From: Bacteroides sp. Marseille-P3684
GTDB lineage: Bacteria; Bacteroidota; Bacteroidia; Bacteroidales; Bacteroidaceae
Assembly (NCBI RefSeq): GCF_900291465.1
Contig: NZ_LT985808.1
Coordinates: forward strand, 601,363-665,362
DNA: 64,000 bases
Direction of reading: 5' to 3'
Below are positions 1-6,573 of the stretch, one piece after another. Numbering within the stretch: position 1 is the stretch's first letter; each line of letters opens with the position of its first letter. A program made the position numbers and the translations under genes. The notes beneath the pieces are model-generated. The model saw only the letters and a list, made by a program, of their open reading frames with translations. It had not been told where the DNA came from and did not search any database.

Positions 1-584
1 CCAGACAGAAGCAACTGTACCCACCATTTGTGTACAAACCGGATTCTGCCACAAGAGCAAGATGGGAAAAGTTGAATCCGAAAGAACAGGAAGAACTGGA
101 AATCCGTAAATTTGAAGACTATACTGACTTTGACTACAGAAAATATACATTGGATGAGCCCTATATTGTATTGGAATCCAACCCAATGGCTAAGTTAAAA
201 GGATACAAACAATATAAAGAATGGGAAGACTATAAATATGATCCAGACCATATATTATATCCGGGAATGCATATCCACGGTATGACCAAAGAACAAGTCT
301 TGGAAAAATATAAAGATAATAGAATGGTAAGCTATGGTGATACTGATACATTACGGTATGGAATACTCATAAGTTCCGGAGGCGTTCTTCCCAAACTAAG
401 ATTCATGGTATCAGACTTGCATTATGCAGAAATCAGTTCGTGTTCATGGGTATTTATACGAGAACCATATCCACTTGTGCGGGTTGTCTACTTCATCAGA
501 GATGGTAACGTGCAACGAGCATTCTGGGGATATGAGGTTAATCTATCTAGAGCCGACATGATGGATCTTCCCACAATACCCTAA
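1..584 (+). CDS. Membrane-anchored paralogue family, copy A (5' end outside window)
   Basis: The reading frame is open from the first bases of the window, so the gene starts upstream; about 45 N-terminal residues, including the membrane anchor seen in the other copies, are missing. What remains is nearly identical to copy E at 5718-6410, with only a few differences such as a His for a Tyr before the ILYPG motif. The conserved core has PGMHIHGMTKEQV, then MVSDLHYAEIS, then VVYFIRDGNVQRAFWGYE. The order G-M-T-x-E-Q-V followed by late beta strands recalls the BamE/SmpA fold, but that is inference. The function is unknown. A terminator hairpin follows directly. Confidence 0.75.
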   Translation, partial: RQKQLYPPFVYKPDSATRARWEKLNPKEQEELEIRKFEDYTDFDYRKYTLDEPYIVLESNPMAKLKGYKQYKEWEDYKYDPDHILYPGMHIHGMTKEQVLEKYKDNRMVSYGDTDTLRYGILISSGGVLPKLRFMVSDLHYAEISSCSWVFIREPYPLVRVVYFIRDGNVQRAFWGYEVNLSRADMMDLPTIP

Positions 585-589
585 CGATA

Positions 590-629
590 GAAAGGTTGTA
601 CTGCAAATCCTAACGCAGTGCAACCTTTC
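590..629 (+). terminator. Terminator after copy A (repeat T1)
   Basis: GAAAGGTTGTACTGC pairs with GCAGTGCAACCTTTC around a 10-base loop and is followed by a T-rich run. Near-identical hairpins follow copy C and the gene at 4714. Confidence 0.8.
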
Positions 630-634
630 TTCTT

Positions 635-735
635 TAAGCTGCCTTCTCAAAAAGATTCCCGAAAAGCTTTGTCGTTCAAACGAACTGGCCACCTCCATCA
701 TAGGGGCATCGTTCGTTGAGTATCAGATTCCTTCA
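635..735 (+). pseudogene. Fossil: upstream half of promoter module joined to 3' end of a lipoprotein gene
   Basis: Bases 635-677 match the start of the promoter module, including TTTG, but stop before its TAAATTTG box. Bases 678-731 match the 3' end of the gene at 7112-7687 (CGAACTG..CACCT..ATAGGGGCATC..TTGAGTATCAG). Everything between has been lost. A similar remnant lies at 5290-5383. There is no usable reading frame. Confidence 0.65.
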
Positions 736-763
736 ACATCTGTTGTCATTTCATCCAATCAAA

Positions 764-949
764 AATGTAGGGGCGAGCGGTCTGCTCGCCCGGTCCAATC
801 ATGGTCCAATCCCAATTGTTTCCCCACATCCACGCATAATAATGAACAATTAACCGTACGAAAGGCGTTTGAACGGTTGTTGAACATTTATTGGACGGTG
901 TATTGGACGTTGCATTGAACCGGGCGAGCAGACCGCTCGCCCCTACATT
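764..949. mobile_element. MITE-like element, copy 1
   Basis: A 186-base element bounded by inverted repeats of about 36 bases that begin AATGTAGGGGCGAGC. Each end contains its own palindrome, GGGCGAGC-GGTCT-GCTCGCCC. The inside carries several GTCCAAT/ATTGGAC units and no open frame of note. Further full copies lie at 3451-3624 and 5415-5600. No transposase is present, so non-autonomous mobility is inferred from the ends and the dispersal; no target-site duplication was established. Confidence 0.6.
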
Positions 950-993
950 CAGGTTGCATACAGCTGCCTTCTCCAAAAAGATTCCCGAAAAGC

Positions 994-1024
994 TTTGTTG
1001 TTCACATACAATCGTCTAAATTTG
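994..1024 (+). promoter_or_regulatory. Promoter of copy B (repeated module)
   Basis: TTTG at 994-997, 19 bases, then TAAATTTG at 1017-1024: an exact match to the Bacteroidota housekeeping promoter pattern. The same module occurs upstream of copies D and E, the scar at 3705 and the gene at 6574. Confidence 0.8.
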
Positions 1025-1067
1025 AGGAGCGAAGAAATAAAAGCCAAACGGTTAAAACAAGATAACC

Positions 1068-1745
1068 ATGAAAAAAAGAACGATTTTCCTCGCCATTGCT
1101 ACCGTACTTCTCCTTCTCGCAGGAGGAATAGGAATAAACAAGCTCTGTCAAAAGACGGTTCCTGCAGAACAACCGCCCAGACAGAAGCAACTGTACCCAC
1201 CATTTGTGTACAAACCGGATTCTGCCACAAGAGCAAGATGGGAAAAGTTGAATCCGTCGGAACAGAAAGAGCTGGAATTCCGTAAATTTGAAGACTATAT
1301 GTCCGACTTTGATTCCAGGAAATTCACATTGGATGAGCCTAATATCGTGTTGGAACCTAACCCAATGGCTAAGTTAAAAGGATACGAAGAGTATAAAGCA
1401 GACGAAGATTATAAATATCCATTTGACTATATATGGTATCCGGGAATGCACATTCACGGTATGACCAAAGAACAGGTTTTGGAAAAATATAAAGATAATA
1501 GAATGGTAAGCTATGGTGAGGCAGATACATTCCGATATGGAATACATATAGAGCATCAACTCTATTTTCCCTTCATAGCATTCATGGTATCAGACTTGTA
1601 TTATGCAGAAATCAGTCGTTGTTTTTGGTATTTTAGACGGCAAGGATACCCAATTACGCGGGTTGTCTACTTCATTAGAGATGGTAATGTGCAACGAGCA
1701 TGCTTTGGATATGAAATTAATCTATCAAAATATACGTTAGATTAA
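1068..1745 (+). CDS. Membrane-anchored paralogue family, copy B
   Basis: 225 residues. A positively charged start (MKKR) is followed by one hydrophobic segment at about residues 5-24, so this is a signal anchor or uncleaved signal peptide placing the rest outside the inner membrane. The body carries the family core: TLDEPNIVLEPNPMAKLKG, PGMHIHGMTKEQV, FMVSDLYYAEIS and the final VVYFIRDGNVQRA. The start is the ATG 43 bases after the promoter's TAAATTTG box. Unlike A, C and E it has no terminator hairpin, and copy C follows without its own promoter module, so B and C probably form one transcript. The function is unknown; a BamE-like fold is a weak inference. Confidence 0.8.
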   Translation: MKKRTIFLAIATVLLLLAGGIGINKLCQKTVPAEQPPRQKQLYPPFVYKPDSATRARWEKLNPSEQKELEFRKFEDYMSDFDSRKFTLDEPNIVLEPNPMAKLKGYEEYKADEDYKYPFDYIWYPGMHIHGMTKEQVLEKYKDNRMVSYGEADTFRYGIHIEHQLYFPFIAFMVSDLYYAEISRCFWYFRRQGYPITRVVYFIRDGNVQRACFGYEINLSKYTLD

Positions 1746-1770
1746 TCCCTGCCATCCTAGAAATAGAAAA

Positions 1771-1806
1771 GCAGCTTTCCTCAAGACACTGCTGTCAATG
1801 TTGATG
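1771..1806 (+). pseudogene. 36-base fossil of a gene like 3793-4554
   Basis: The stretch GCAGCTTTCCTCAAGACACT and the bases after it match 4409-4445 inside the lipoprotein gene at 3793-4554, where they encode SFPQDTVVNADG, with about four mismatches. It is too short to code for anything and marks a lost copy of that gene between B and C. Confidence 0.6.
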
Positions 1807-1848
1807 CTCTTCCTCACTAATTGAATCAACGGTAAAAACAAGAGCCCC

Positions 1849-2550
1849 ATGAAAAACAGAATGATTTTCCTCGCCATTGCTGTCGTACTTCTCCTTCTTG
1901 CAGGAGGAATAGGAATAAACCGACCTTGCCAAAAGATAATTCCTAGAGAACAACCACCCAAACGAAAGCAACTGTATCCACCGTTTGTATACAAACCGGA
2001 TTCTGTCGAAAGAGCAAGATGGGAAAAGTTGGACCCTAGAGAACAAGAGGAATTGGAATTTTATGCATTTGAATACTATAAATATTACTATTCTGAGCAT
2101 TCAGATAGATTCACATTGGATGAGCCCAATATCGCGCTGGATCCCAATCCTATGGCTAAACTAAAAGGGCATACGAGGTATAAAGATTCTGAAGACTATA
2201 AATATCCACCTGACAGTATTTTGTATCCGGGAATGCACATTCACGGCATGACCAAAGAACAGGTCTTGGAAAAATACAAAGACAATCAAGTGACAAGCTA
2301 CAAGGCTGACACATTCCGATATGGAATACATATAAGCCCCGGAAGTTATCTTCCCAAAATAGGATTCATGGTCTCAGACCTACATTATGCAGAAATCAGT
2401 TTTTGTTCATGGCGTTTTAGATTGCAAGGCTATCGATATCCTATCATACGGTATGTCTACTTCATTAGAGATGGCGATGTGCAACGAGCATTCTGGGGAT
2501 ATGAGATTAACCCATTAAAATGCGCAATAGATAATTCCAAGATACCTTAG
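1849..2550 (+). CDS. Membrane-anchored paralogue family, copy C
   Basis: 233 residues with the same N-terminal anchor (MKNRMIFLAIAVVLLLLAG) and the same core motifs (PGMHIHGMTKEQV, MVSDLHYAEIS, YVYFIRDGDVQRAFWGYE). It differs from B mainly at residues 70-90, a Tyr-rich stretch, and in the segment before the last strands. The leader just before the ATG is a diverged form of the leader of B and E, but the promoter module itself is missing, which supports cotranscription with B. A terminator hairpin starts 6 bases after the stop. Function unknown. Confidence 0.8.
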   Translation: MKNRMIFLAIAVVLLLLAGGIGINRPCQKIIPREQPPKRKQLYPPFVYKPDSVERARWEKLDPREQEELEFYAFEYYKYYYSEHSDRFTLDEPNIALDPNPMAKLKGHTRYKDSEDYKYPPDSILYPGMHIHGMTKEQVLEKYKDNQVTSYKADTFRYGIHISPGSYLPKIGFMVSDLHYAEISFCSWRFRLQGYRYPIIRYVYFIRDGDVQRAFWGYEINPLKCAIDNSKIP

Positions 2551-2555
2551 AAAAA

Positions 2556-2595
2556 GAAAGGTTGTATTGCACACCATGTCGCAGTGCAACCTTTC
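2556..2595 (+). terminator. Terminator after copy C (repeat T2)
   Basis: GAAAGGTTGTATTGC pairs with GCAGTGCAACCTTTC around a 10-base loop and is followed by TTCTTT. Confidence 0.8.
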
Positions 2596-2634
2596 TTCTT
2601 TAAGCTGCCTTCCCAAAAAAGATCCCCGAAAAGC

Positions 2635-2665
2635 TTTGTCGTTCACATACAATCGTCTAAATTTG
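2635..2665 (+). promoter_or_regulatory. Promoter of copy D (repeated module)
   Basis: TTTG at 2635-2638, 19 bases, TAAATTTG at 2658-2665. It matches the module upstream of B and E, but the leader downstream of it has diverged. Confidence 0.8.
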
Positions 2666-2707
2666 AGGAGCGAAGGTAAAACCACAGCCTCGTGCTAAAC
2701 GATAACT

Positions 2708-3412
2708 ATGAAAAAAGGTAACAAGCTAAGTATCATGCTGACAGCAGGCACAACGATCCTGCTGCTTTCAGTCTTTTCCCTTGCACCCAGTCAAGAGGAC
2801 AAGATTACGTGGGGAGGAGAATATCCACCTCCACCGAAAGAACTGACTTGGAAAGAAAAGTGGAAACGCTCAAAGTTGCACCCCATAAAGCAAGATCTCT
2901 TAAATAGACTGGAACATTGCAAGTACCATTCCTATTTGCTAAGACTCTATGAGGATGAGTATACGAAGAAAATGCGTGAACCCATTATCCGCCTCGATAA
3001 GGACCCTTACAGCAAGCTCCGTAGGCTCAACTACTATGAAAGCTACGATCAACCGCATAAATATTGGGAAACCTATGTTTTAAGTGACGGACTGGACACA
3101 CACGGGGAAACATTGGAGGACTTAATACAAAAATATGCCAAGCATAAACTTGTCACACATGAAGTCGATACGTTTCGCTTTGGGTGTTCCATAAACGAAG
3201 GATATGGAGATCAAGAAGTAAACTATATGCTGTCAAAGATCCATTATGCTGAGGTACACACCTATGTCTGGCATGTAGAGCCGAACCTAGAAAGGACGCT
3301 ATTGTTCTTGAATGACAATGGGGTACTGCGATCATTCTGGGGGTATCAAGTGAAACAAGGCGGATGTATTATTGATTATCCTGAATTTCTGTATGATATT
3401 GGTCCAGATTAA
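2708..3412 (+). CDS. Membrane-anchored paralogue family, divergent copy D
   Basis: 234 residues with an N-terminal hydrophobic segment (IMLTAGTTILLLSVFSL, about residues 9-25), so exported or anchored. It is clearly related to A, B, C and E but far more diverged: LDTHGETLEDLIQKYAKHK stands for the MTKEQVLEKYKDN region, VDTFRFG for ADTFRYG, and LLFLNDNGVLRSFWGYQV for VVYFIRDGNVQRAFWGYE. The positions kept in all five are the best candidates for a shared fold. It has its own promoter module. There is no terminator hairpin after it; a MITE-like element begins 39 bases downstream. Function unknown. Confidence 0.75.
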   Translation: MKKGNKLSIMLTAGTTILLLSVFSLAPSQEDKITWGGEYPPPPKELTWKEKWKRSKLHPIKQDLLNRLEHCKYHSYLLRLYEDEYTKKMREPIIRLDKDPYSKLRRLNYYESYDQPHKYWETYVLSDGLDTHGETLEDLIQKYAKHKLVTHEVDTFRFGCSINEGYGDQEVNYMLSKIHYAEVHTYVWHVEPNLERTLLFLNDNGVLRSFWGYQVKQGGCIIDYPEFLYDIGPD

Positions 3413-3450
3413 GATGAATAGAGTTACCTGTTGTTATTTCATCCAATCAA

Positions 3451-3624
3451 AATGTAGGGGCGAGCGGTCTGCTCGCCCGGTCCAATCATGGTCCAATCCC
3501 AATTGTTTCCCCACATCCACGTATAATGATGAACAATTAACCGTACGAAAGGCGTTTAAACGGTTGTTGAACATTTATTGGACGGTGTATTGGACCGGGC
3601 GAGCAGACCGCTCGCCCCTACATT
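3451..3624. mobile_element. MITE-like element, copy 2
   Basis: Same ends as copy 1 (AATGTAGGGGCGAGC to GCTCGCCCCTACATT). It is 12 bases shorter because one internal ATTGGAC-type unit near the right end is missing. Confidence 0.6.
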
Positions 3625-3668
3625 CAGGTTGTATACAGCTGCCTTCTCCAAAAAGATTCCCGAAAAGC

Positions 3669-3699
3669 TTTGTCGTTCACATACAATCGTCTAAATTTG
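3669..3699 (+). promoter_or_regulatory. Promoter module upstream of the deletion scar
   Basis: TTTG at 3669-3672, 19 bases, TAAATTTG at 3692-3699. It now points into the collapsed lipoprotein genes at 3705 and possibly reads on into 3793. Confidence 0.7.
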
Positions 3700-3704
3700 A
3701 CCGA

Positions 3705-3775
3705 ATGAGAACATTTCACATCTTCTTCAGACGAACTGAACGCCTCTCATAGGGGCATCGTTCGTTGAGTATCAC
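3705..3775 (+). pseudogene. Collapsed copy of the 6574-7687 lipoprotein gene pair
   Basis: The first bases (ATGAGAACATTTCACATCTT) match the start of the gene at 6574. The sequence then switches directly to the 3' end of the gene at 7112 (CAGACGAACTGAACGCCT..ATAGGGGCATC..TTGAGTATCA). In the intact pair both break points carry TTCTGCAG (6592-6599 and 7603-7610), and the scar keeps one slightly altered copy (TTCTTCAG). About 1 kb was therefore lost between short direct repeats. The remaining frame encodes only a short nonsense peptide. Confidence 0.75.
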
Positions 3776-3792
3776 TTCTGACACTTTTAATC

Positions 3793-4554
3793 ATGATACG
3801 AACTTTATTAAACCTGTTCTTAACGACAGTATTATTGACGGAAGGATGCAGTAAACCAGCATCCACATCCATTGCCCGTCCCACCAAGGATGACATGACA
3901 CAAAGCTCTCATCCAGACAAGATACGAAAGAAGCTTGACTCTGTACGGGTAAAGTATTATACTTGTTTCATAATGGGGCTCACATCTCTTACGCGTGAAG
4001 AACTGATTAACAAACCGGTAGATTCATTCCTTCCCATCCTTCCTGACCATCCGAAAGGAAACGAAACGGTGGATATGAGGCTTCCGGAAAACAGAATACC
4101 GGAGGTTATCGATACTCTTATCACCACTCCACATGTTCTGGATGAGCTTTCAGCAGCCATACAGACTGTGAAGACTAACTCCCCGGGACCGTACCCGTAT
4201 GAGGACGTCAGGATGACAGCGCGGTTCTACTACCGGAATCATACCGTGGACATCATAGACTATCATGGGACTTATCTGGAAGACTTCACACTGAACGGGC
4301 AGGAGGGCAAAGAGAATGACCAGCTGACCTATTTGTTGCGCCAGCATTCCGGTTTCTATTGGTTTCATAATCTTTTCCACCTGACTTACATGCACGAGTT
4401 GTATAACATCAGCTTTCCTCAAGACACTGTTGTCAATGCCGATGGCGTCCGACTATATTACGGAAAACCTTATCAGGCAAAATATTATGAGGATACGTTC
4501 AATTATGATTTTATACCGCTTCCCTATCTGAAAATAGAATATCCGGGTAGATGA
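3793..4554 (+). CDS. Hypothetical exported protein, possible lipoprotein
   Basis: 253 residues. An N-terminal hydrophobic segment ends in LLTEGC at residues 14-19; the Cys is in the right place for a lipoprotein but the -3 and -2 residues are poor, so lipid attachment is uncertain. The mature part is acidic and polar and I recognise no domain. The last 40 residues are rich in Tyr and aromatic residues (VRLYYGKPYQAKYYEDTF). A short piece of a second copy survives at 1771-1806, so this gene took part in the local duplications. A strong terminator follows. Nearest promoter: the module at 3669-3699. Confidence 0.65.
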   Translation: MIRTLLNLFLTTVLLTEGCSKPASTSIARPTKDDMTQSSHPDKIRKKLDSVRVKYYTCFIMGLTSLTREELINKPVDSFLPILPDHPKGNETVDMRLPENRIPEVIDTLITTPHVLDELSAAIQTVKTNSPGPYPYEDVRMTARFYYRNHTVDIIDYHGTYLEDFTLNGQEGKENDQLTYLLRQHSGFYWFHNLFHLTYMHELYNISFPQDTVVNADGVRLYYGKPYQAKYYEDTFNYDFIPLPYLKIEYPGR

Positions 4555-4584
4555 AGCGTCTGTGAAATATAGTTATAATAGTAG

Positions 4585-4637
4585 AAAGGGGAAGATAAGC
4601 CACCTCCTGATGGAGATACGCTTATCTCCCTCCCCTT
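4585..4637 (+). terminator. Terminator after the 3793 gene
   Basis: AAAGGGGAAGATAAGC pairs with GCTTATCTCCCTCCCCTT (two bulges) around a loop of about 19 bases. Confidence 0.7.
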
Positions 4638-4668
4638 ATTTAAGCCAAACGGTTAAAACAAGATAACC

Positions 4669-4713
4669 ATGAACAATAGGACGATATATCCCATTGATTA
4701 TCCCCTGATATAA
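4669..4713 (+). other. 14-codon leader frame, probable remnant of a family start
   Basis: The leader AAACGGTTAAAACAAGATAACC used by B recurs directly before this ATG. The frame encodes MNNRTIYPIDYPLI and stops immediately before the ATG of the 4714 gene, in the same frame. It looks like the captured 5' end of a paralogue (compare MKKRTI and MKNRMI). It may couple translation to the next gene, but that is not shown. Confidence 0.5.
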
Positions 4714-5220
4714 ATGAACGATATGGAAACAAAGAATGGACCAAACTACAAACTGGAGTCTTTGGACGGACTTCGACTTACGATTTATGAACAACCAAAC
4801 TCCAAACTTATCTATATCCCTTTGGTTATAGGAGTAGTCATATTAATGATTCCAATAATCATTTTTCCATTTATCGTGGCTGAAGATAGGGGAGTTCCCT
4901 TAGGTTTTGTCATAACATGTGTCATTGCCCTACTGACTGGTGGGTATCTGCTAAGAATGTATCTGTGGAATGCCTACGGCAGTGAAGTATTCATAATCAA
5001 ACAGAATACATTTTCCACCTATTATGACTATAAATTCCTCAAGGACAATGTACGCACTTTCAGATTCCAATCAGTAGCGGTTCATGGCATAGAGGATGAG
5101 AAAAACACTTCTGGTAGTGAAATGATAGCTTTTTGCATTGATGAACAGACTTTTTCCTCAAGAGAAGCTATTCCCATAGACGTTATTACGCAAATAGCAA
5201 AAATCTTGAAGCAGTCATAA
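4714..5220 (+). CDS. Hypothetical inner-membrane protein with two membrane segments
   Basis: 168 residues. Two hydrophobic helices (about 33-54, IPLVIGVVILMIPIIIFPF, and 64-82) lie between a polar N-terminal tail of about 30 residues and a soluble C-terminal half of about 85 residues. The layout resembles small proteins with a paired helix followed by a PH-like domain, but I cannot name a family. Both termini are predicted cytoplasmic. The chosen start directly follows the stop of the 14-codon leader; a second ATG lies three codons on. A terminator of the repeated type follows. Confidence 0.65.
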   Translation: MNDMETKNGPNYKLESLDGLRLTIYEQPNSKLIYIPLVIGVVILMIPIIIFPFIVAEDRGVPLGFVITCVIALLTGGYLLRMYLWNAYGSEVFIIKQNTFSTYYDYKFLKDNVRTFRFQSVAVHGIEDEKNTSGSEMIAFCIDEQTFSSREAIPIDVITQIAKILKQS

Positions 5221-5244
5221 TGTCACTGACAAAGCTTCTGTATA

Positions 5245-5284
5245 GAAAGATTGTACTGCACACCATGTCGCAGTGCAACCTTTC
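5245..5284 (+). terminator. Terminator after the 4714 gene (repeat T3)
   Basis: GAAAGATTGTACTGC pairs with GCAGTGCAACCTTTC and is followed by TTCTTT. Apart from a few bases this is the same hairpin as after A and C, although the gene it serves is unrelated. Confidence 0.8.
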
Positions 5285-5289
5285 TTCTT

Positions 5290-5383
5290 TAAGCTGCCTT
5301 CCCAAAAAGATTCCCGAAAAGCTTTGTTGTTCAAACGAACTGACCACCTCCAAGGGGCATCGTTCGTTGAGTATCAGATTCCT
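5290..5383 (+). pseudogene. Fossil: promoter half joined to lipoprotein 3' end, second copy
   Basis: Same structure as 635-735: the first half of the promoter module, then at about 5332 the 3' end of a 7112-like gene. It is slightly shorter than the first copy (an ATCATAG-type stretch is reduced), so the two have drifted since duplication. Confidence 0.6.
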
Positions 5384-5414
5384 TCAACATCTGTTGTCAT
5401 TTCCTCCAATCAAA

Positions 5415-5600
5415 AATGTAGGGGCGAGCGGTCTGCTCGCCCGGTCCAATCATGGTCCAATCCCAATTGTTTCTCTACATCCACGCATAATGACGAACAA
5501 TTAACCGTACGAAAGGCGTTTGAACGGTTGTTGAACATTTATTGGACGGTGTATTGGACGTTGTATTGGACCGGGCGAGCAGACCGCTCGCCCCTACATT
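5415..5600. mobile_element. MITE-like element, copy 3
   Basis: 186 bases, same length as copy 1 and nearly identical to it, with the same 36-base palindromic inverted ends. Confidence 0.6.
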
Positions 5601-5643
5601 CAGGTTGCATACAGCTGCCTTCCCAAAAAGATTCCCGAAAAGC

Positions 5644-5674
5644 TTTGTCGTTCACATACAATCGTCTAAATTTG
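5644..5674 (+). promoter_or_regulatory. Promoter of copy E (repeated module)
   Basis: TTTG at 5644-5647, 19 bases, TAAATTTG at 5667-5674. The leader to the ATG at 5718 is nearly identical to that of copy B. Confidence 0.8.
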
Positions 5675-5717
5675 AGGAGCGAAGAAATAAAAGCCAACCG
5701 GTGAAAACAAGATAACC

Positions 5718-6410
5718 ATGAAAAAAAGAACGATTTTCCTCGCCATTGCTACCGTACTTCTCCTTCTCGCAGGAGGAATAGGGATAAGCCGGCTCTTTCA
5801 AAAGACAGTTCCTGAAGAACAACCGTCCAGACAGAAGCAACTGTACCCACCATTTGTGTACAAACCGGATTCTGCCACAAGAGCAAGATGGGAAAAGTTG
5901 AATCCGAAAGAACAGGAAGAACTGGAAATCCGTAAATTTGAAGACTATACTGACTTTGACTACAGAAAATATACATTGGATGAGCCCTATATTGTATTGG
6001 AATCCAACCCAATGGCTAAGTTAAAAGGATACAAACAATATAAAGAATGGGAAGACTATAAATATGATCCAGACTATATATTATATCCGGGAATGCATAT
6101 CCACGGTATGACCAAAGAACAAGTCTTGGAAAAATATAAAGATAATAGAATGGTAAGCTATGGTGAGGCTGATACATTACGGTATGGAATACTCATAAGT
6201 TCCGGAGGCGTTCTTCCCAAACTAAGATTCATGGTATCAGACTTGCATTATGCAGAAATCAGTTCGTGTTCATGGGTATTTATACGAGAACCATATCCAC
6301 TTGTGCGGGTTGTCTACTTCATCAGAGATGGTAACGTGCAACGAGCATTCTGGGGATATGAGGTTAATCTATCTAGAGCCGACATGATGGATCTTCCCAC
6401 AATACCCTAA
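5718..6410 (+). CDS. Membrane-anchored paralogue family, copy E
   Basis: 230 residues. The anchor at residues 5-24 is nearly identical to that of B, and the body is nearly identical to A, which points to recent exchange or duplication between them. Core motifs: PGMHIHGMTKEQV, RFMVSDLHYAEISS and VVYFIRDGNVQRAFWGYE. Cys-rich positions such as SSCSW vary between copies. It starts 43 bases after the promoter box. The terminator that follows the other copies is cut here: only its left arm remains at 6416-6435 before a half MITE-like element. Function unknown. Confidence 0.8.
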   Translation: MKKRTIFLAIATVLLLLAGGIGISRLFQKTVPEEQPSRQKQLYPPFVYKPDSATRARWEKLNPKEQEELEIRKFEDYTDFDYRKYTLDEPYIVLESNPMAKLKGYKQYKEWEDYKYDPDYILYPGMHIHGMTKEQVLEKYKDNRMVSYGEADTLRYGILISSGGVLPKLRFMVSDLHYAEISSCSWVFIREPYPLVRVVYFIRDGNVQRAFWGYEVNLSRADMMDLPTIP

Positions 6411-6433
6411 CGATAGAAAGGTTGTACTGCACA

Positions 6434-6494
6434 CATTGGACGGTGTATTGGACGTTGCATTGGACCGGGCGAGCAGACCGCTCGCCCCTACATT
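6434..6494. mobile_element. Right half of a MITE-like element
   Basis: Only the right end remains (ATTGGACGGTGTATTGG to CTCGCCCCTACATT). It is fused to the left arm of the copy E terminator, so one deletion removed the terminator's right arm and the element's left half. Confidence 0.6.
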
Positions 6495-6537
6495 CGGGTT
6501 GTATACAGTTGCCTTCTCAAAAAGATTCCCGAAAAGC

Positions 6538-6568
6538 TTTGTTGTTCACATACAATCGTCTAAATTTG
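6538..6568 (+). promoter_or_regulatory. Promoter of the lipoprotein pair (repeated module)
   Basis: TTTG at 6538-6541, 19 bases, TAAATTTG at 6561-6568. The ATG at 6574 is only six bases after the box, so the mRNA would have almost no leader. Confidence 0.75.
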
Positions 6569-6573
6569 ACCGA

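Noticed and set aside
764-5600. Possible CRISPR array made of the repeated GC-rich palindromes
   Set aside because: The repeats lie 1.8-2.7 kb apart, with genes between them, and there are no regular spacers or cas genes.
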